A stretch of 50,668 nucleotides of DNA from Granulicatella sp. WM01 (GTDB lineage Bacteria > Bacillota > Bacilli > Lactobacillales > Aerococcaceae): contig NZ_SPPB01000008.1 in NCBI RefSeq assembly GCF_004570605.1, positions 1-50,668 of the forward strand, in the 5' to 3' direction. This document shows positions 16,383-27,158 of this stretch, one piece after another (positions within the stretch are counted from its first letter, which is position 1; each line of letters opens with the position of its first letter). A program made the translations under genes and the position numbers. The notes beneath the pieces are model-generated. The model had not been told where the DNA came from. It ran no database searches and saw only the letters and a program-made list of their open reading frames with translations.

Positions 16383-17705
16383 TTATTTTTCTTCTAAAAT
16401 ACGATCTTCCTTAAAAATAACATTGATACTTCTAATTCGTCCATTTTCAATCACAACAGGCTGTAAAAAGAAATCGTCTAATTCAACACGAACACCTTTT
16501 TCATTATCTTCAGGTAAATACCCTAACTGCTCTAATACAAAGCCAGCCATTGTATCAATTTCTTCTGAAACAATACTTGTTTGAAATAGATCGTTAAATT
16601 TTTCTATTGGCATAATACCATTGATATTGTATGCACGATTAGACATTTTACGATAATCTCTTGAAATTTCATCGTACTCATCTTCGATTTCTCCAACAAT
16701 TTCTTCAATTAAATCTTCCATTGTGACAATTCCTTCAACACCACCATACTCATCTTTTAAAATTGCCATGTGTTGATGTTCTTTTCTAAAAGATACTAAT
16801 AGGTCATCAATGTAAATTGTTGATGGAACAAACAATGCATCATTCATCAATTCACGTATATTGATAGAGTCAAATCCTTTCAAACGCGCCTGTTTTAATA
16901 CATCTTTTACGTGTAATATACCAATCACACTATCTTTATCATCTTCGTAAATAGGAATACGTGAATAAGCACTTTCCACAATTTCTGTCCAAATTTCATC
17001 TAAATCATCTTCAACATCAATCATAAATGTATCTGTTCGAGGCACCATAACTTCTCTTGCCAGTTTTGAATCTAAAGATAACACGCCTTGCATCATTGTA
17101 AATTCTTCTAAATCAATAGCACCATCATTACGACTATTGTCTAGCAGTGCCTTCATTTCACTACGAGTCAGTTTTTCTTCTTGATTTTTAAATTCAATCG
17201 GCGTTAATTTCTTTAAAATTCCGGTTGAAAACGACAATAATCTGACAAAGGGCTTGAAAAATTTTTGTGTAATCATAACTAAACTAGCCGTAGATAATGC
17301 AATTTTTTCTGGCATTTGTAAAGCAACTTGTTTAGGGTATAACTCTCCTAAAACTAATGTTAAATAAGATAACACTAATGTCACAACTAAAACGGAGAGA
17401 GTTGGACCAAAATCTCCTAAAACACTAATCAAAAATGGTTCAATTAGTTTAGTAAAACTTAATGATGCTGAACCACTGGATAGAAATCCAGCCAAAGTAA
17501 TTAACACTTGAATAGTAGCTAAAAAATCATCAGAATTATCTAATAGTTTCAACACTTTAACGGCTTGCTTGTTTCCTTGTGCTTCTAATTGCTTAATTTT
17601 CATCACATTTAACGACACATACGCCAATTCTGTTGCCGAAAATAAAGCATTAATTGCTGTTAAAATAATAATCAATAAAATCTGGGCGGGTAAACCGTCG
17701 CTCAT
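16383..17705 (-). CDS. CNNM/CorC-family membrane protein (DUF21, CBS pair, CorC_HlyC)
   Basis: 440 residues from the ATG at 17705, which follows AAGGAA; a start 24 bases earlier is less likely. The first ~190 residues are a DUF21/CNNM membrane domain with about four hydrophobic segments (ILLIIILTAINALFSATELAYV near the start). A tandem CBS pair follows (MVPRTDTFMIDVEDDL, VIGILHVKDVLKQ, AILKDEYGGVEGIVTMEDLIEEIVGEIEDEYD). The last ~80 residues are a CorC_HlyC domain. Older annotation calls such proteins hemolysins; relatives are linked to magnesium export. The cation is inferred from the family. Confidence 0.9.
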   Translation of the reverse strand: MSDGLPAQILLIIILTAINALFSATELAYVSLNVMKIKQLEAQGNKQAVKVLKLLDNSDDFLATIQVLITLAGFLSSGSASLSFTKLIEPFLISVLGDFGPTLSVLVVTLVLSYLTLVLGELYPKQVALQMPEKIALSTASLVMITQKFFKPFVRLLSFSTGILKKLTPIEFKNQEEKLTRSEMKALLDNSRNDGAIDLEEFTMMQGVLSLDSKLAREVMVPRTDTFMIDVEDDLDEIWTEIVESAYSRIPIYEDDKDSVIGILHVKDVLKQARLKGFDSINIRELMNDALFVPSTIYIDDLLVSFRKEHQHMAILKDEYGGVEGIVTMEDLIEEIVGEIEDEYDEISRDYRKMSNRAYNINGIMPIEKFNDLFQTSIVSEEIDTMAGFVLEQLGYLPEDNEKGVRVELDDFFLQPVVIENGRIRSINVIFKEDRILEEK

Positions 17706-18047
17706 TCTATTTCCTTCTTTCGTTTTCAATAATTAACAATTACTTGTTACACTATATTGTAACAAAAATAAAACATAAAAATCAAGTAGTTAATCAAAAG
17801 AATACTATCCATAGTCTCATATACTGAAAAATGAACCATGAAAAAATTATCATGCATATAAGTTATATAGATAATTTTTGAAAAGAAAAAGTATACTATA
17901 GGAACTTCAGCAATTTCTGTTGATAGCAAAAAATTTAATTCACTTAGTTATATATAGTCAGTGAATTTTTGGGTCATAAATACGATTGGTTTATATACCA
18001 AAAATATCATATTACATTAGACAAATTCGTATTGCTTAAATAATGAA
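17706..18047. other. Intergenic region upstream of the CNNM gene
   Basis: No convincing gene. A weak inverted repeat (AATTCACT at 17937-17944 with AGTGAATT at 17960-17967) has T-runs on both sides and may be a second terminator for the NADH oxidase gene. A 60-codon minus frame at 17747-17929 lacks a ribosome site and family features. Confidence 0.5.
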
Positions 18048-18073
18048 AAAGCCAGCGTCTAACGACGCTGACT
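18048..18073 (-). terminator. Intrinsic terminator of the NADH oxidase gene
   Basis: AGCCAGCGTC (18050-18059) pairs with GACGCTGACT (18064-18073) around TAAC, then TTTTTCATTA on the minus strand; 40 bp past the stop. Confidence 0.88.
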
Positions 18074-18113
18074 AGTATCATTTAGAAAATAATTATAATT
18101 TTATATAGTTATG

Positions 18114-19481
18114 TTATTTAGCTAATAAACCAGCCATTGTAATATAGTTATATGGTTGATTGAAATGTGGTAAGAAGAAAATATCTAATAAAGCTAATCT
18201 TTCAATAGTCACTTTTTCTTGGATAGCTAATGAGAACATGTGAATACCCATTGACATATCTTCTTTAGATGCCATTTGGCAACCTAATACAACACGTGTT
18301 TGTCTGTCATATACAATTTTGATTTTTACTTCATAGTTGTCATGTTCAATAAATGCTGGTTTTTGTAAATCTGCATATTCTGTTACAACAGCATCATAAC
18401 CAAAACGTTTAGCTTTTTCTAAAGTCAAACCAGTTGATACCATTTTTAAATCATAGATTGAAATACCATTTGATCCTTGTACCCCAATAGATTCTAAGTC
18501 TTTACCACAAACATTATGTGCAGCAACTAAACCTGAACGTACAGCATTTGTTGCCAAAGCAATATAATTTGTATCATTGATTGAGTTATCATAAACAGTT
18601 GCACAATCTCCAATAGCATAAACATCTGGATTGCTTGTTTGTTGACGTTTGTTAACTAAGAAGGCACCGTTTCTAAATAATTCTAACTCTCCATTACCTA
18701 AAGCTGTGTTTGGACGGAAACCAACAGCTAAAATAACCATATCTACATCAAATGTTTCTTTATCAGTTACTAAACGCTCTACTTTACCATTTCCTTCAAC
18801 AGCTTGAACTGTTTGTCCAAATGCTAAACGAATACCATGATCTGCTAAGTTTTTACTCATCAAGTCTGTAAAGTCTTTATCGTAATAACCACCTAAACAT
18901 GTTTCAGCAACATCTACTAAAGTCACTTCTTTACCTAAACGTTCAAAAGCTTCTGCTAATTCAACACCAATGTATCCTGCTCCAACAACAGCAACACGAT
19001 GAATATCTTTATTTTTTAATTTTTCAATAACTTGTTCAGAGTTTTGATACAATTTAACGAATTGTAAGTTTTCTAATGTTGCTTCAAATTCTCTTGTACC
19101 TTCAACTAATTCAACACCTTTGATTGGTGGAATAATTGGTTGAGAACCAGTTGCTAAAATTAATTTATCGAATGATTCAACATGTTTTTGTCCATCTACA
19201 ATAGCTGTTACTGTTTTTTCTGTATAATCAATATGCTCTACTGGAGAGTTCATATAAACTTTTGCTCCAGCTGCCTCTAATTTTTCTTTATTAGAATAGA
19301 ATAAACCTTCTGGACCTGCAATTTGTTTTCCAATCCATAAAGCCATTCCACATCCTAAAAATGAAATATTTGAGTTTTGATCAAAAACAACAACTTCATT
19401 TTCTGTCCCGTAATTATTTAAAATAGCATTAATACAAGACGTTCCTGCGTGGTTCGCACCAACTACAACAATTTTACTCAT
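18114..19481 (-). CDS. nox: NADH oxidase, water-forming (Nox)
   Basis: 455 residues. It has the FAD Rossmann motif [12 protein letters not shown] at the N-terminus, the single redox-active Cys44 in FLGCGMALW, the NADH motif [17 protein letters not shown], the FAD motif [11 protein letters not shown] and the C-terminal dimerisation domain. Length and the Cys44 context match the flavoprotein NADH oxidases that reduce oxygen to water and regenerate NAD+ in lactic acid bacteria; CoA-disulfide reductases are the closest alternative. The ribosome site is AAAGGCTGG, somewhat distant. It is a single-gene unit with its own terminator. Confidence 0.93.
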   Translation of the reverse strand: MSKIVVVGANHAGTSCINAILNNYGTENEVVVFDQNSNISFLGCGMALWIGKQIAGPEGLFYSNKEKLEAAGAKVYMNSPVEHIDYTEKTVTAIVDGQKHVESFDKLILATGSQPIIPPIKGVELVEGTREFEATLENLQFVKLYQNSEQVIEKLKNKDIHRVAVVGAGYIGVELAEAFERLGKEVTLVDVAETCLGGYYDKDFTDLMSKNLADHGIRLAFGQTVQAVEGNGKVERLVTDKETFDVDMVILAVGFRPNTALGNGELELFRNGAFLVNKRQQTSNPDVYAIGDCATVYDNSINDTNYIALATNAVRSGLVAAHNVCGKDLESIGVQGSNGISIYDLKMVSTGLTLEKAKRFGYDAVVTEYADLQKPAFIEHDNYEVKIKIVYDRQTRVVLGCQMASKEDMSMGIHMFSLAIQEKVTIERLALLDIFFLPHFNQPYNYITMAGLLAK

Positions 19482-19898
19482 TTCTTTTCCAGCCTTTCTT
19501 ACTGATTAATCATATAGAAAAAGTTCTCTACAACCCTATTGTATCATACTTTAAGAGCAATGAAAATAAAATCATATGCATTTTTACTTTATTTTTGTTA
19601 TTTTTGTTAGTTTAATAACTTTATTTAACTATTGATGCTCATGCTACTATTGAAACACCTTTAAAAATAAACCTTTTTTCCAATTATACTATATGTTATT
19701 ACTATTGTTAGTGTAAAAACATTATCCTGTTACATTTACTTAATCACTCTATTTTTAGAGCATATACTATCATGATATTACTTTTTTCATGGCTACATAT
19801 ACTTTCACTATTTTTTATAAATCATATTATTTCTCTTAGTATGTAAAATTTTTTTAACGCACAATAGATTATCTTTTGATTGCCTCCTATACTAAATA
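19482..19898. other. Non-coding gap between gnd and nox
   Basis: About 420 bp, very AT-rich, on the upstream side of nox. I see no open frame with a ribosome site, no repeat family and no clear promoter pair. Confidence 0.5.
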
Positions 19899-19925
19899 GG
19901 GTTGACAATATCATCAACCCCATTT
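19895..19925 (-). terminator. Probable terminator of gnd
   Basis: GGGTTGA (19899-19905) pairs with TCAACCC (19914-19920), about 50 bp past the gnd stop. The following minus-strand sequence (TATTTAGT) is only moderately T-rich. Confidence 0.6.
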
Positions 19926-19969
19926 CAATTATTATCTATGTTATGTCTACTTATCTATACACTTTACTA

Positions 19970-21403
19970 TTATAGTGTTACCTCATTATCTTTTAACCAT
20001 TCATAATGGAACGTACCTTCTTTATCAACACGTTTATATGTATGTGCTCCAAAATAATCCCGTTGTGCTTGAATTAAATTAGCTGGTAATGTTTCTGAAC
20101 GATAAGCATCAAAGTATGTAATTGCAGCTGAAAAAGTTGGAACAGGAATACCATTTTTCACCGCTAAAGTCACCACTTCACGTACAGAATGATGATATTC
20201 TTTAGTAATATTCAAGAAGTAGTCATCTAATAATAAATTCATTAGCTCACTATTTTTTTCGTATGCATCTGTAATTTTTTGTAAAAATTGTGCTCTAATA
20301 ATACATCCTGCTCTAAAAATTTTAGCAATTTCTCCATAATTTAATGCCCAGTTGTACTCTTTACTTGCAATACGCATTTGAGCAAAGCCTTGAGCATAGC
20401 TCATAATTTTACTGAAATATAATGCTCGTCTAATATGTTCAATAATTTGTGCTTTATCTTCTAAAGCAATAGATTCTTTTTCTACTCTTGGTAAAATATT
20501 ACTTGCAAAACGACGTTCCTCTTTAAATGTAGAAATGAAACGTGCAAAGACTGATTCCGTAATTAATGATAATGGCACACCTAAATCCAATGCGTTTTGA
20601 GATGTCCATTTACCAGTACCTTTATTCCCTGCACTATCCAAAATAACATCAACCATAGGCTTACCTGTTTGAGCATCATATTTTGTTAAAATATCCGCAG
20701 TAATCTCCATTAAATAACTGTCTAATTCACCCTCATTCCATTCTTTGAAAATCTGAGCAATATCTTCAATAGATAAATCTAATACATGACGCAACAAATC
20801 ATACGATTCAGCAATGAGTTGCATATCACCGTATTCAATTCCATTATGTACCATTTTAACATAATGACCTGCTCCGTTTTCACCAATATATGTCACACAA
20901 GGTTGCCCATCTTTAGCTTTTGCAGCAATTTCTTTGAAAATAGGTTCTACCAAACGATACGCTTCTTCTTGTCCACCTGGCATAATGGCTGGTCCTTTTA
21001 ACGCCCCTTCTTCGCCACCTGAAACTCCAGTACCAATAAAATTAATTCCTGAATCTGCCAATTCTGCATTACGGCGAATAGTATCTTGGAAAAATGTGTT
21101 CCCACCATCAATTAATATGTCACCTTTTTCTAAATAAGGCAATAGCGATTGGATTGTTAAATCAGTTGGTTTGCCTGCTTGCACCATTAATAAAATGCGA
21201 CGTGGTTTTTCCAAAGAATTTACAAATTCCTCAATTGAATACGTTGGCACTAAATGTTTATCCGGATGTTCAGCAATAACATCGTCTGTCTTAGATGCTG
21301 TACGGTTAAATATTGATACAGTATATCCTCTACTTTCAATATTTAACGCTAAATTTTTTCCCATAACCGCCATACCAACGACGCCAATTTGTTGCTTTGT
21401 CAT
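19970..21403 (-). CDS. gnd: 6-phosphogluconate dehydrogenase, decarboxylating
   Basis: 477 residues, the standard length. It has the dinucleotide motif [14 protein letters not shown] at the N-terminus, the substrate motif [11 protein letters not shown], and [17 protein letters not shown] with the catalytic lysine and the signature of this family. The helical C-terminal domain ends with [17 protein letters not shown]. It oxidises and decarboxylates 6-phosphogluconate to ribulose 5-phosphate in the pentose phosphate pathway, making NADPH. It follows queA by 75 bp; whether it shares that transcript is not clear. Confidence 0.97.
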   Translation of the reverse strand: MTKQQIGVVGMAVMGKNLALNIESRGYTVSIFNRTASKTDDVIAEHPDKHLVPTYSIEEFVNSLEKPRRILLMVQAGKPTDLTIQSLLPYLEKGDILIDGGNTFFQDTIRRNAELADSGINFIGTGVSGGEEGALKGPAIMPGGQEEAYRLVEPIFKEIAAKAKDGQPCVTYIGENGAGHYVKMVHNGIEYGDMQLIAESYDLLRHVLDLSIEDIAQIFKEWNEGELDSYLMEITADILTKYDAQTGKPMVDVILDSAGNKGTGKWTSQNALDLGVPLSLITESVFARFISTFKEERRFASNILPRVEKESIALEDKAQIIEHIRRALYFSKIMSYAQGFAQMRIASKEYNWALNYGEIAKIFRAGCIIRAQFLQKITDAYEKNSELMNLLLDDYFLNITKEYHHSVREVVTLAVKNGIPVPTFSAAITYFDAYRSETLPANLIQAQRDYFGAHTYKRVDKEGTFHYEWLKDNEVTL

Positions 21404-21478
21404 ATTTTTACCTCACTTTGTATGTTATCTTTTTTATTGTATCAAAATTTATTATAGTATGAAATTAATTTGCCTTGC

Positions 21479-22507
21479 CTACTCTACAATCATGGCATCT
21501 CCAAAGCTGAAAAATCTATAATGATTTTTTATAGCGTGCTCGTATGCTTGTAGGACATGCTCTCTTCCAGCAAAAGCAGACACCAACATAACCAAAGTGG
21601 ATTTTGGCAAATGAAAATTTGTAATAAATGCGTCTACTGCTTTAAATGTGTATCCTGGAAAAATAAAAATATCTGTCCAACCACTAGAAGCAATAATGTT
21701 ATGATGTGTATTCATAATTGTTTCAAGTGTACGAATTGAGGTTGTTCCTACTGCAATAATACGCCCACCACTTTGTTTAGCTTGCTGAATAATTTGAGCG
21801 TTTTCTTCAGTTAATTGATAAAATTCAGCGTGCATTTGATGCTCATCTAATACTTCACTGGATACCGGTCTAAATGTCCCTAGCCCAACATGTAAAGTTA
21901 CATAAGCAATATGCACACCTTTTTCTTGAATATTCTGCAATAATTCAGGAGTAAAGTGTAGCCCAGCTGTTGGAGCAGCCGCTGAACCAACTTGTTTAGC
22001 ATAAACAGTCTGATAACGCTCTTTATCTTCAAGTTTTTCTTTAATATAAGGTGGTAAAGGCATCTCTCCTAAAGAATCTAGTACTTCTAAAAAAATACCT
22101 TGATAAGTAAATTGAACAATACGTCCACCATGCTCTTTTTCTCCAATTACAGTAGCTTTTAAGCGCCCATCTCCAAAAGTAATCTCTGTACCAACTTTAG
22201 CACGCTTTGCAGGTTTAATCAGTACTTCCCACTCATCATCTTTATTATTAGTTAATAATAAACATTCAATATTAGCTCCTGTTTCCACCTTAGTTCCCAT
22301 TAAACGTGCCGGTAATACTTTTGTATCATTTAGGACTAAAACATCTCCTTTATGTAGATGATGAATGACATCAACAAATATTTCATCTTTATAATGCCCA
22401 TTTTTTTTATTTAGCACAAGAAGTTTAGACTGACTCCTCTCTTTTAAAGGAGTTTGAGCAATAAGCTGTTCAGGTAAATCAAAATCAAAATCTTTAGTTG
22501 TTAACAT
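21479..22507 (-). CDS. queA: S-adenosylmethionine:tRNA ribosyltransferase-isomerase QueA
   Basis: 342 residues from the ATG at 22507, which is 8 bases after AAGGAG inside the end of ruvB; the TTG at 22513 is an unlikely start. The motifs [49 protein letters not shown] and [21 protein letters not shown] are those of QueA. It builds epoxyqueuosine on tRNA from preQ1 and S-adenosylmethionine in the cytosol. It is closely coupled to ruvB, a common pairing in Firmicutes. Confidence 0.96.
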   Translation of the reverse strand: MLTTKDFDFDLPEQLIAQTPLKERSQSKLLVLNKKNGHYKDEIFVDVIHHLHKGDVLVLNDTKVLPARLMGTKVETGANIECLLLTNNKDDEWEVLIKPAKRAKVGTEITFGDGRLKATVIGEKEHGGRIVQFTYQGIFLEVLDSLGEMPLPPYIKEKLEDKERYQTVYAKQVGSAAAPTAGLHFTPELLQNIQEKGVHIAYVTLHVGLGTFRPVSSEVLDEHQMHAEFYQLTEENAQIIQQAKQSGGRIIAVGTTSIRTLETIMNTHHNIIASSGWTDIFIFPGYTFKAVDAFITNFHLPKSTLVMLVSAFAGREHVLQAYEHAIKNHYRFFSFGDAMIVE

Positions 22508-22509
22508 AA

Positions 22510-23523
22510 TCAATTCTCCTTACTAGAATATGGAAATCCTAGATGTTCGTACGCTTGTTTCGTGACAATACGCCCTCTTGGCGTACGTTGTAAAAATCCA
22601 GTTTGAAGTAAATAAGGTTCATACATATCTTCAATAGTTTCTGTTTCCTCACTAATATTAGCCGCAATTGTTGACAATCCTACAGGTCCACCTTGATATA
22701 GGGTAATCATAGCTTCTAATAATTGTCTATCTACATGATCAAGCCCTTTATGATCTACACGTAACAAGGACAGTGCCTTATCTGCTAAATCTTTTGTAAT
22801 TTCTCCACGTCCATAAACTTGTGTATAATCTCTGACACGTTTTAATAAACGATTGGCAATACGAGGTGTCCCACGTGAACGTAGACCTATTTCACGTGCT
22901 CCGTCTGCTGCAATAGAGGTATTCAAAATCTTTGCGGAGCGTTTTACGATTTCCGTTAAATCATCTACATCATAATATTCCATGTGTAAAACAATTCCAA
23001 AACGATCACGTAATGGCGCAGAAAGAGAACCCGCTTTAGTTGTAGCACCTATTAAAGTAAATGGTGGTAATGGAAAATGAATAGCTTGTGCCATTTGTCC
23101 CTGTCCAGTCACAATATCAATATAAAAGTCTTCCATAGCCGAATAGAGCATCTCTTCTACTTGTCTAGGCAGACGATGAATTTCATCAATAAACAGAACA
23201 TCGCCTGCATTTAAATCATTTAATAAAGCCACTAAATCCCCTGTTCTTTCAATAGCAGGTCCACTTGTTGTTCTAATATTAACACCTAATTCATTAGCAA
23301 TAACCATCGCCAGAGTAGTTTTTCCTAATCCAGGTGGTCCATATAGTAATACATGATCAAGTGATTCTTGCCGTTCCTTAGTCGCTTGAATATAAATAGA
23401 CAATTCATCTTTCACACGACTTTGTCCAATATATTGCCCTAATCTTTGAGGACGCAAAGATAATTCTGAAAATTCTTCACTCTCACTTACACTATATCCT
23501 GTCAACAGTCTTTCTGTATCCAT
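22510..23523 (-). CDS. ruvB: Holliday junction branch migration ATPase RuvB
   Basis: 337 residues. It has the sensor N-terminus [12 protein letters not shown], Walker [13 protein letters not shown], Walker B LFIDEIHR, the GATTKAG sensor and the arginine-finger region LRDRFGI. The C-terminal winged helix ends with [17 protein letters not shown]. RuvB hexamers drive branch migration with RuvA. The start follows GGAG. ruvA, normally directly upstream, is absent here; a 536-bp stretch without genes lies upstream. Confidence 0.97.
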   Translation of the reverse strand: MDTERLLTGYSVSESEEFSELSLRPQRLGQYIGQSRVKDELSIYIQATKERQESLDHVLLYGPPGLGKTTLAMVIANELGVNIRTTSGPAIERTGDLVALLNDLNAGDVLFIDEIHRLPRQVEEMLYSAMEDFYIDIVTGQGQMAQAIHFPLPPFTLIGATTKAGSLSAPLRDRFGIVLHMEYYDVDDLTEIVKRSAKILNTSIAADGAREIGLRSRGTPRIANRLLKRVRDYTQVYGRGEITKDLADKALSLLRVDHKGLDHVDRQLLEAMITLYQGGPVGLSTIAANISEETETIEDMYEPYLLQTGFLQRTPRGRIVTKQAYEHLGFPYSSKEN

Positions 23524-24059
23524 AATACGCTCCTTTCTTTATCAATAAAATATCTTGTAAACTACCACATCTTAACGGAACAATAAAGACATCTTCTATC
23601 TATTTATTTGCTGCATTCTATTGTAACATTAAACTAACTCATAGGTCAAAATTCTACAGTCAAATCACACTCTTATATTCCATATACTTTCATATATTCC
23701 TCAGATCATTTTTAATAATAATGAAAATCCAAGCTGACATAAAAATACTCTCCACTTTTTCATGAGCTATATATACAATATATTATTTAAAAATATATTG
23801 CTTCAAACATTAGATTTTCAACATTCATGCTAGGATCTACAAATAACAAAAACTTTAAGAAATCTTCGCATATAAACGTTGATTTCTCAAAGTTTTAAAC
23901 ATATCAATTCAGACAATGTTTAGCTTTTTCTCAGCCCTAGAATATACATATCAATTTATACAAGAGTCACGAGATACTTCATCTATAGTCTACATCGGTA
24001 ATAATTGAAATTTCTGATGCTATCCCGCTGTCCAGCTGTATTGATATTAATGTGATCAT
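23524..24059. other. Gap upstream of ruvB with a terminator
   Basis: About 540 bp without a convincing open frame. It contains a terminator at 23849-23896 and stop-rich sequence that looks like continuing debris from the decayed frame next to recA. The ruvB promoter should lie in its left third. Confidence 0.5.
23845..23896 (-). terminator. Intrinsic terminator downstream of recA and its relic
   Basis: AAAACTTTAAGAAATC (23849-23864) pairs with GATTTCTCAAAGTTTT (23881-23896) with one mismatch; the minus strand continues TTTTTGTTATTT. It lies about 340 bp beyond the recA stop, consistent with a former gene having been between them. Confidence 0.75.
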
Positions 24060-24230
24060 CTAGTATGAAAGCAACACCACTCCATTTTCACATACAATTT
24101 GACCTTTTATATTTGTTCTCCAGTCAGACAGATGCTGCGTGTATAATCACCACCCATAATGTAAATGGTATGCTGAAATTGTTGTATTGCCAACAATTTC
24201 ACCTTCGGATTGTAAATGATTTGATTTAAT
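24060..24230 (-). pseudogene. Decayed reading frame directly after recA
   Basis: Directly after the recA stop, one minus-strand frame reads through about 55 codons with a single internal TGA at 24147-24149. The coding-like segments include SEGEIVGNTTISAYHLHYGW before the stop, then DWRTNIKGQIVCENGVVLLSY, ending at a TAG at 24060. Past that stop the same frame reopens for another 27 codons. The base composition is less AT-rich than the other gaps. I do not recognise the family. It is not the RNase Y gene that often follows recA. Most likely a gene relic; chance open sequence is the alternative. Confidence 0.4.
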
Positions 24231-24232
24231 AT

Positions 24233-25345
24233 TTAATCTTCTTCATTTAATAAATCCGCAATAATCGTATCATCAATAGTATCTAAAGTCACTTCTTCGG
24301 TATTATTAGCGTCTGCTAAATTTTTTGCCTCTTCCTCTGTAGGTTCAACAATACCTAAAGCAATTCGGATTTTTCTATCTAGCTCGCTGAAAACCTCTGG
24401 ATGATCTAATAAATATTTTTTAGCAGTTTCCCGACCTTGACCAATACGTGTTTCACCATAGGAATACCATGATCCACTCTTCTTAATAAAACCATGCTCT
24501 ACACCTAAGTCAATCACTTCACCCGTTTTAGAAATTCCTTCTCCATACATAATATCAACATTAACTACTTTGAATGGAGGAGCAACTTTATTTTTGACAA
24601 TTTTAATTTTTGTAGAATTTCCAATTACTTCAGAATCTTTTGATGTTTTAATAGCTTCTCCTTTACGTACGTCCATACGAATAGTTGAATAAAATTTCAA
24701 TGCACGTCCACCTGGTGTAACTTCTGGACTTCCATAACTCACACCTACTTTTTCACGTAATTGATTAATAAATACAGCAATTGTTTTTGTCTTACTAATC
24801 ACACTAGATAATTTTCTTAACGCTTGTGACATTAAACGTGCTTGCAACCCAACATGTGCTTCTCCCATTAAACCATTGATTTCTGCCTTAGGTACTAGCG
24901 CAGCTACAGAGTCAATAACGATAACATCAATAGCTCCAGAACTAATTAACGATTCAGCAATTTCTAAGGCTTCCTCACCACTATCTGGCTGAGATAAAAA
25001 TAAATCATCAATAGCAATGCCTAAATTTTTCGCATATACTGGATCCATAGCATGCTCTGCATCAATATAAGCTGCTACTCCACCATTTTTTTGCACTTCA
25101 GCAACTAAATGTAATGCTGTTGTTGTTTTACCTGATGACTCTGGTCCATAAATTTCAATAATACGACCTCTAGGAAATCCACCTATGCCGAGTGCAGAAT
25201 CAATTAAAATTGATCCAGAAGATACAGCGTCAATTTTAGTATCTGCTCTATCTCCTAAACGCATAACAGAACCTTTTCCAAATTCTTTTTCAATTTCTTT
25301 TAAGGCTTTTTCTAATGCTTTCATTCTTTCATCACTAATTGCCAT
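24233..25345 (-). CDS. recA: Recombinase RecA
   Basis: 370 residues. It has Walker A GPESSGKT at residues 67-74, the catalytic glutamate and Walker B in [13 protein letters not shown]1 and L2 loops ([35 protein letters not shown]) and an acidic C-terminal tail rich in E and D. RecA forms filaments on single-stranded DNA for homologous recombination and SOS signalling. Its start overlaps the end of cinA by 11 bases, so the two are co-translated. No LexA/DinR box is seen in the short gap upstream of cinA. Confidence 0.98.
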   Translation of the reverse strand: MAISDERMKALEKALKEIEKEFGKGSVMRLGDRADTKIDAVSSGSILIDSALGIGGFPRGRIIEIYGPESSGKTTTALHLVAEVQKNGGVAAYIDAEHAMDPVYAKNLGIAIDDLFLSQPDSGEEALEIAESLISSGAIDVIVIDSVAALVPKAEINGLMGEAHVGLQARLMSQALRKLSSVISKTKTIAVFINQLREKVGVSYGSPEVTPGGRALKFYSTIRMDVRKGEAIKTSKDSEVIGNSTKIKIVKNKVAPPFKVVNVDIMYGEGISKTGEVIDLGVEHGFIKKSGSWYSYGETRIGQGRETAKKYLLDHPEVFSELDRKIRIALGIVEPTEEEAKNLADANNTEEVTLDTIDDTIIADLLNEED

Positions 25346-26582
25346 AAATGTCCTCCAATAATTTTCTTAAATAATTTAATCCATGTCTAAGTGCAAGTTG
25401 TCTATTCTCATTACGCAAACGATGCAAAGTTAGTTCATAGCACTCTACTGGATTGTCTTTATAAGCTATTCCGATAAATACTGTTCCCGATTGTTTATTT
25501 TCTACACTTTGACTATCCGCAATTCCTGTAAAAGATAACCCAATATCACTGTCAAACAGTTTTTTCACTTGAAAAGCCATCTCTTTTGCACATTGCTGAC
25601 TAATTGTACCATATTGTTCTAATATTTGGTAAGGAATATGTAAAACGTCTTGCTTAGAATTTTTTTGATACGTAACCACTCCACCTTTAAAGCAACGAGA
25701 AACACCTGAAACGTCTACCAACTCTTTTTGAGCCCAACCTCCTGTTAAACTTTCAGCTACACTCAGCGTTAACTGATGTTTAGTTAACTTATCTACAAGT
25801 AATTTAGCTAGCGTATCGTCATCATAACCATACAAATACTGTGATAAGCGTTGTTCAATAGCTTGTTGGATAGGGAGAATAAAATTTAAGCATTCTTCTT
25901 TTGAATTGCCATTTGCTGTAATACGTACACTAACATCTACAGGAGTGGCATAAATCGCCAGTGTTGGATTTGTTTGATGAATAATAAATTCCTCAATAAT
26001 AGTTGCTAATTTGGATTCACCTATCCCAATAAAATGCAATGTTTTAGAGAAAAAAACTGTTTTTTCTTGCTTCGATAAGTAAGGTTTAACTTCTTTTTCA
26101 AGCATCATCATTAACTCATTTGGCGGCCCAGGCAAAACAATATAGCTTACCTGTTCTACTGTAATGGCTAACCCTACAGCAAATCCATTGTGATTAAACA
26201 AACCTATCCCTTGTTCAAAATAAAGTGCTTGTCGCAAATTATTCTCTGGCATTTTCTTACCAATTTGTTCAAAATGATGTATTATCTTTTCTTTTGTTTG
26301 CTGATGATAATCAAGGGGTAAATGCAAAAATTTCGCTAAAGCCTGTTTAGTTAAATCATCTTCGGTTGGACCAATCCCTCCACATAAAATAATTAAATTA
26401 CTCCGTTGACTTGCTAGGCGTAGTTGCTCTATCAATCGTTCTTGATTATCCCCAACAACACTTTGATAAAAAAGTGGAATGCTTAATTCCGACATAACAC
26501 GCGCAATCTCTGTGGCATTCGTATTTACAACTTGACCCATTAATAATTCTGTTCCAACAGCAATAATTTCAGCTTTTTGCAT
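25335..26582 (-). CDS. cinA: CinA (competence/damage-inducible protein A)
   Basis: 415 residues with both domains. The N-terminal MoCF-like domain has [19 protein letters not shown] and [17 protein letters not shown]; the C-terminal CinA domain has [22 protein letters not shown] and SFTGIAD. The C-terminal domain of relatives is a nicotinamide-nucleotide amidase; the full protein is tied to pyridine nucleotide repair and, in streptococci, to bringing RecA to the membrane in competence. The cinA-recA overlap is the classic arrangement. Confidence 0.95.
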   Translation of the reverse strand: MQKAEIIAVGTELLMGQVVNTNATEIARVMSELSIPLFYQSVVGDNQERLIEQLRLASQRSNLIILCGGIGPTEDDLTKQALAKFLHLPLDYHQQTKEKIIHHFEQIGKKMPENNLRQALYFEQGIGLFNHNGFAVGLAITVEQVSYIVLPGPPNELMMMLEKEVKPYLSKQEKTVFFSKTLHFIGIGESKLATIIEEFIIHQTNPTLAIYATPVDVSVRITANGNSKEECLNFILPIQQAIEQRLSQYLYGYDDDTLAKLLVDKLTKHQLTLSVAESLTGGWAQKELVDVSGVSRCFKGGVVTYQKNSKQDVLHIPYQILEQYGTISQQCAKEMAFQVKKLFDSDIGLSFTGIADSQSVENKQSGTVFIGIAYKDNPVECYELTLHRLRNENRQLALRHGLNYLRKLLEDIYGN

Positions 26583-26619
26583 AATGTTTCCCCCCTCTCA
26601 TCAATAATATACGTTTTTT

Positions 26620-27147
26620 TTATAAATTTTTAAATACATGTTTATTTTTTATAAAATATTCAATTCCTGAATAAATAGCCAATATTCCACTTAAGTAGAG
26701 AAAAATCTCTCCAATTGGAAAAGATATATTAAAGTTTGACATCAATATCAATACAATTGCAATCATTTGTGTAAATGTTTTAACTTTTCCAGACCAGTCT
26801 GCAGCTAAAACAACTCCACTATCTTGAACAAGCAACAATCTTAACCCTGTCACAGCTAACTCTCTACACACAATAATGGCAACAATCCATGCTGGAACAG
26901 ATAATTTTTCAACAAGAATAATCAGTGCTGTCATAACTAATAATTTATCCGCCAAAGGATCAGCAAATTTTCCAAAAGTTGTGACTAAGTGATATTTTCT
27001 TGCTATGTATCCGTCCAACCAATCTGTAACACTAGCTAAGATAAATAATAATGTAGCTAGTTCATAACTACTAAATCCATATACAGATAACATAAACAAC
27101 GGCACACAACATAAACGTGCTAGAGTTAGTTTATTGGCAATATTCAT
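26620..27147 (-). CDS. pgsA: Phosphatidylglycerophosphate synthase PgsA
   Basis: 175 residues, a typical PgsA size, with four or more membrane helices. The CDP-alcohol phosphotransferase motif is complete: DWLDGYIARKYHLVTTFGKF followed by ADPLADK (D-x2-DG-x2-AR-x8-9-G-x3-D-x3-D). It transfers CDP-diacylglycerol to glycerol 3-phosphate, the committed step to phosphatidylglycerol. It sits 11 bp after the rodZ-like gene and 37 bp before cinA, in a rodZ-pgsA-cinA-recA unit common in Firmicutes. Confidence 0.95.
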   Translation of the reverse strand: MNIANKLTLARLCCVPLFMLSVYGFSSYELATLLFILASVTDWLDGYIARKYHLVTTFGKFADPLADKLLVMTALIILVEKLSVPAWIVAIIVCRELAVTGLRLLLVQDSGVVLAADWSGKVKTFTQMIAIVLILMSNFNISFPIGEIFLYLSGILAIYSGIEYFIKNKHVFKNL

Positions 27148-27158
27148 GATACCAGCTC

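Noticed and set aside
17747-17929. 60-codon minus-strand reading frame upstream of the CNNM gene
   Set aside because: No ribosome site, low-complexity residues and no family features; typical of chance frames in AT-rich gaps.
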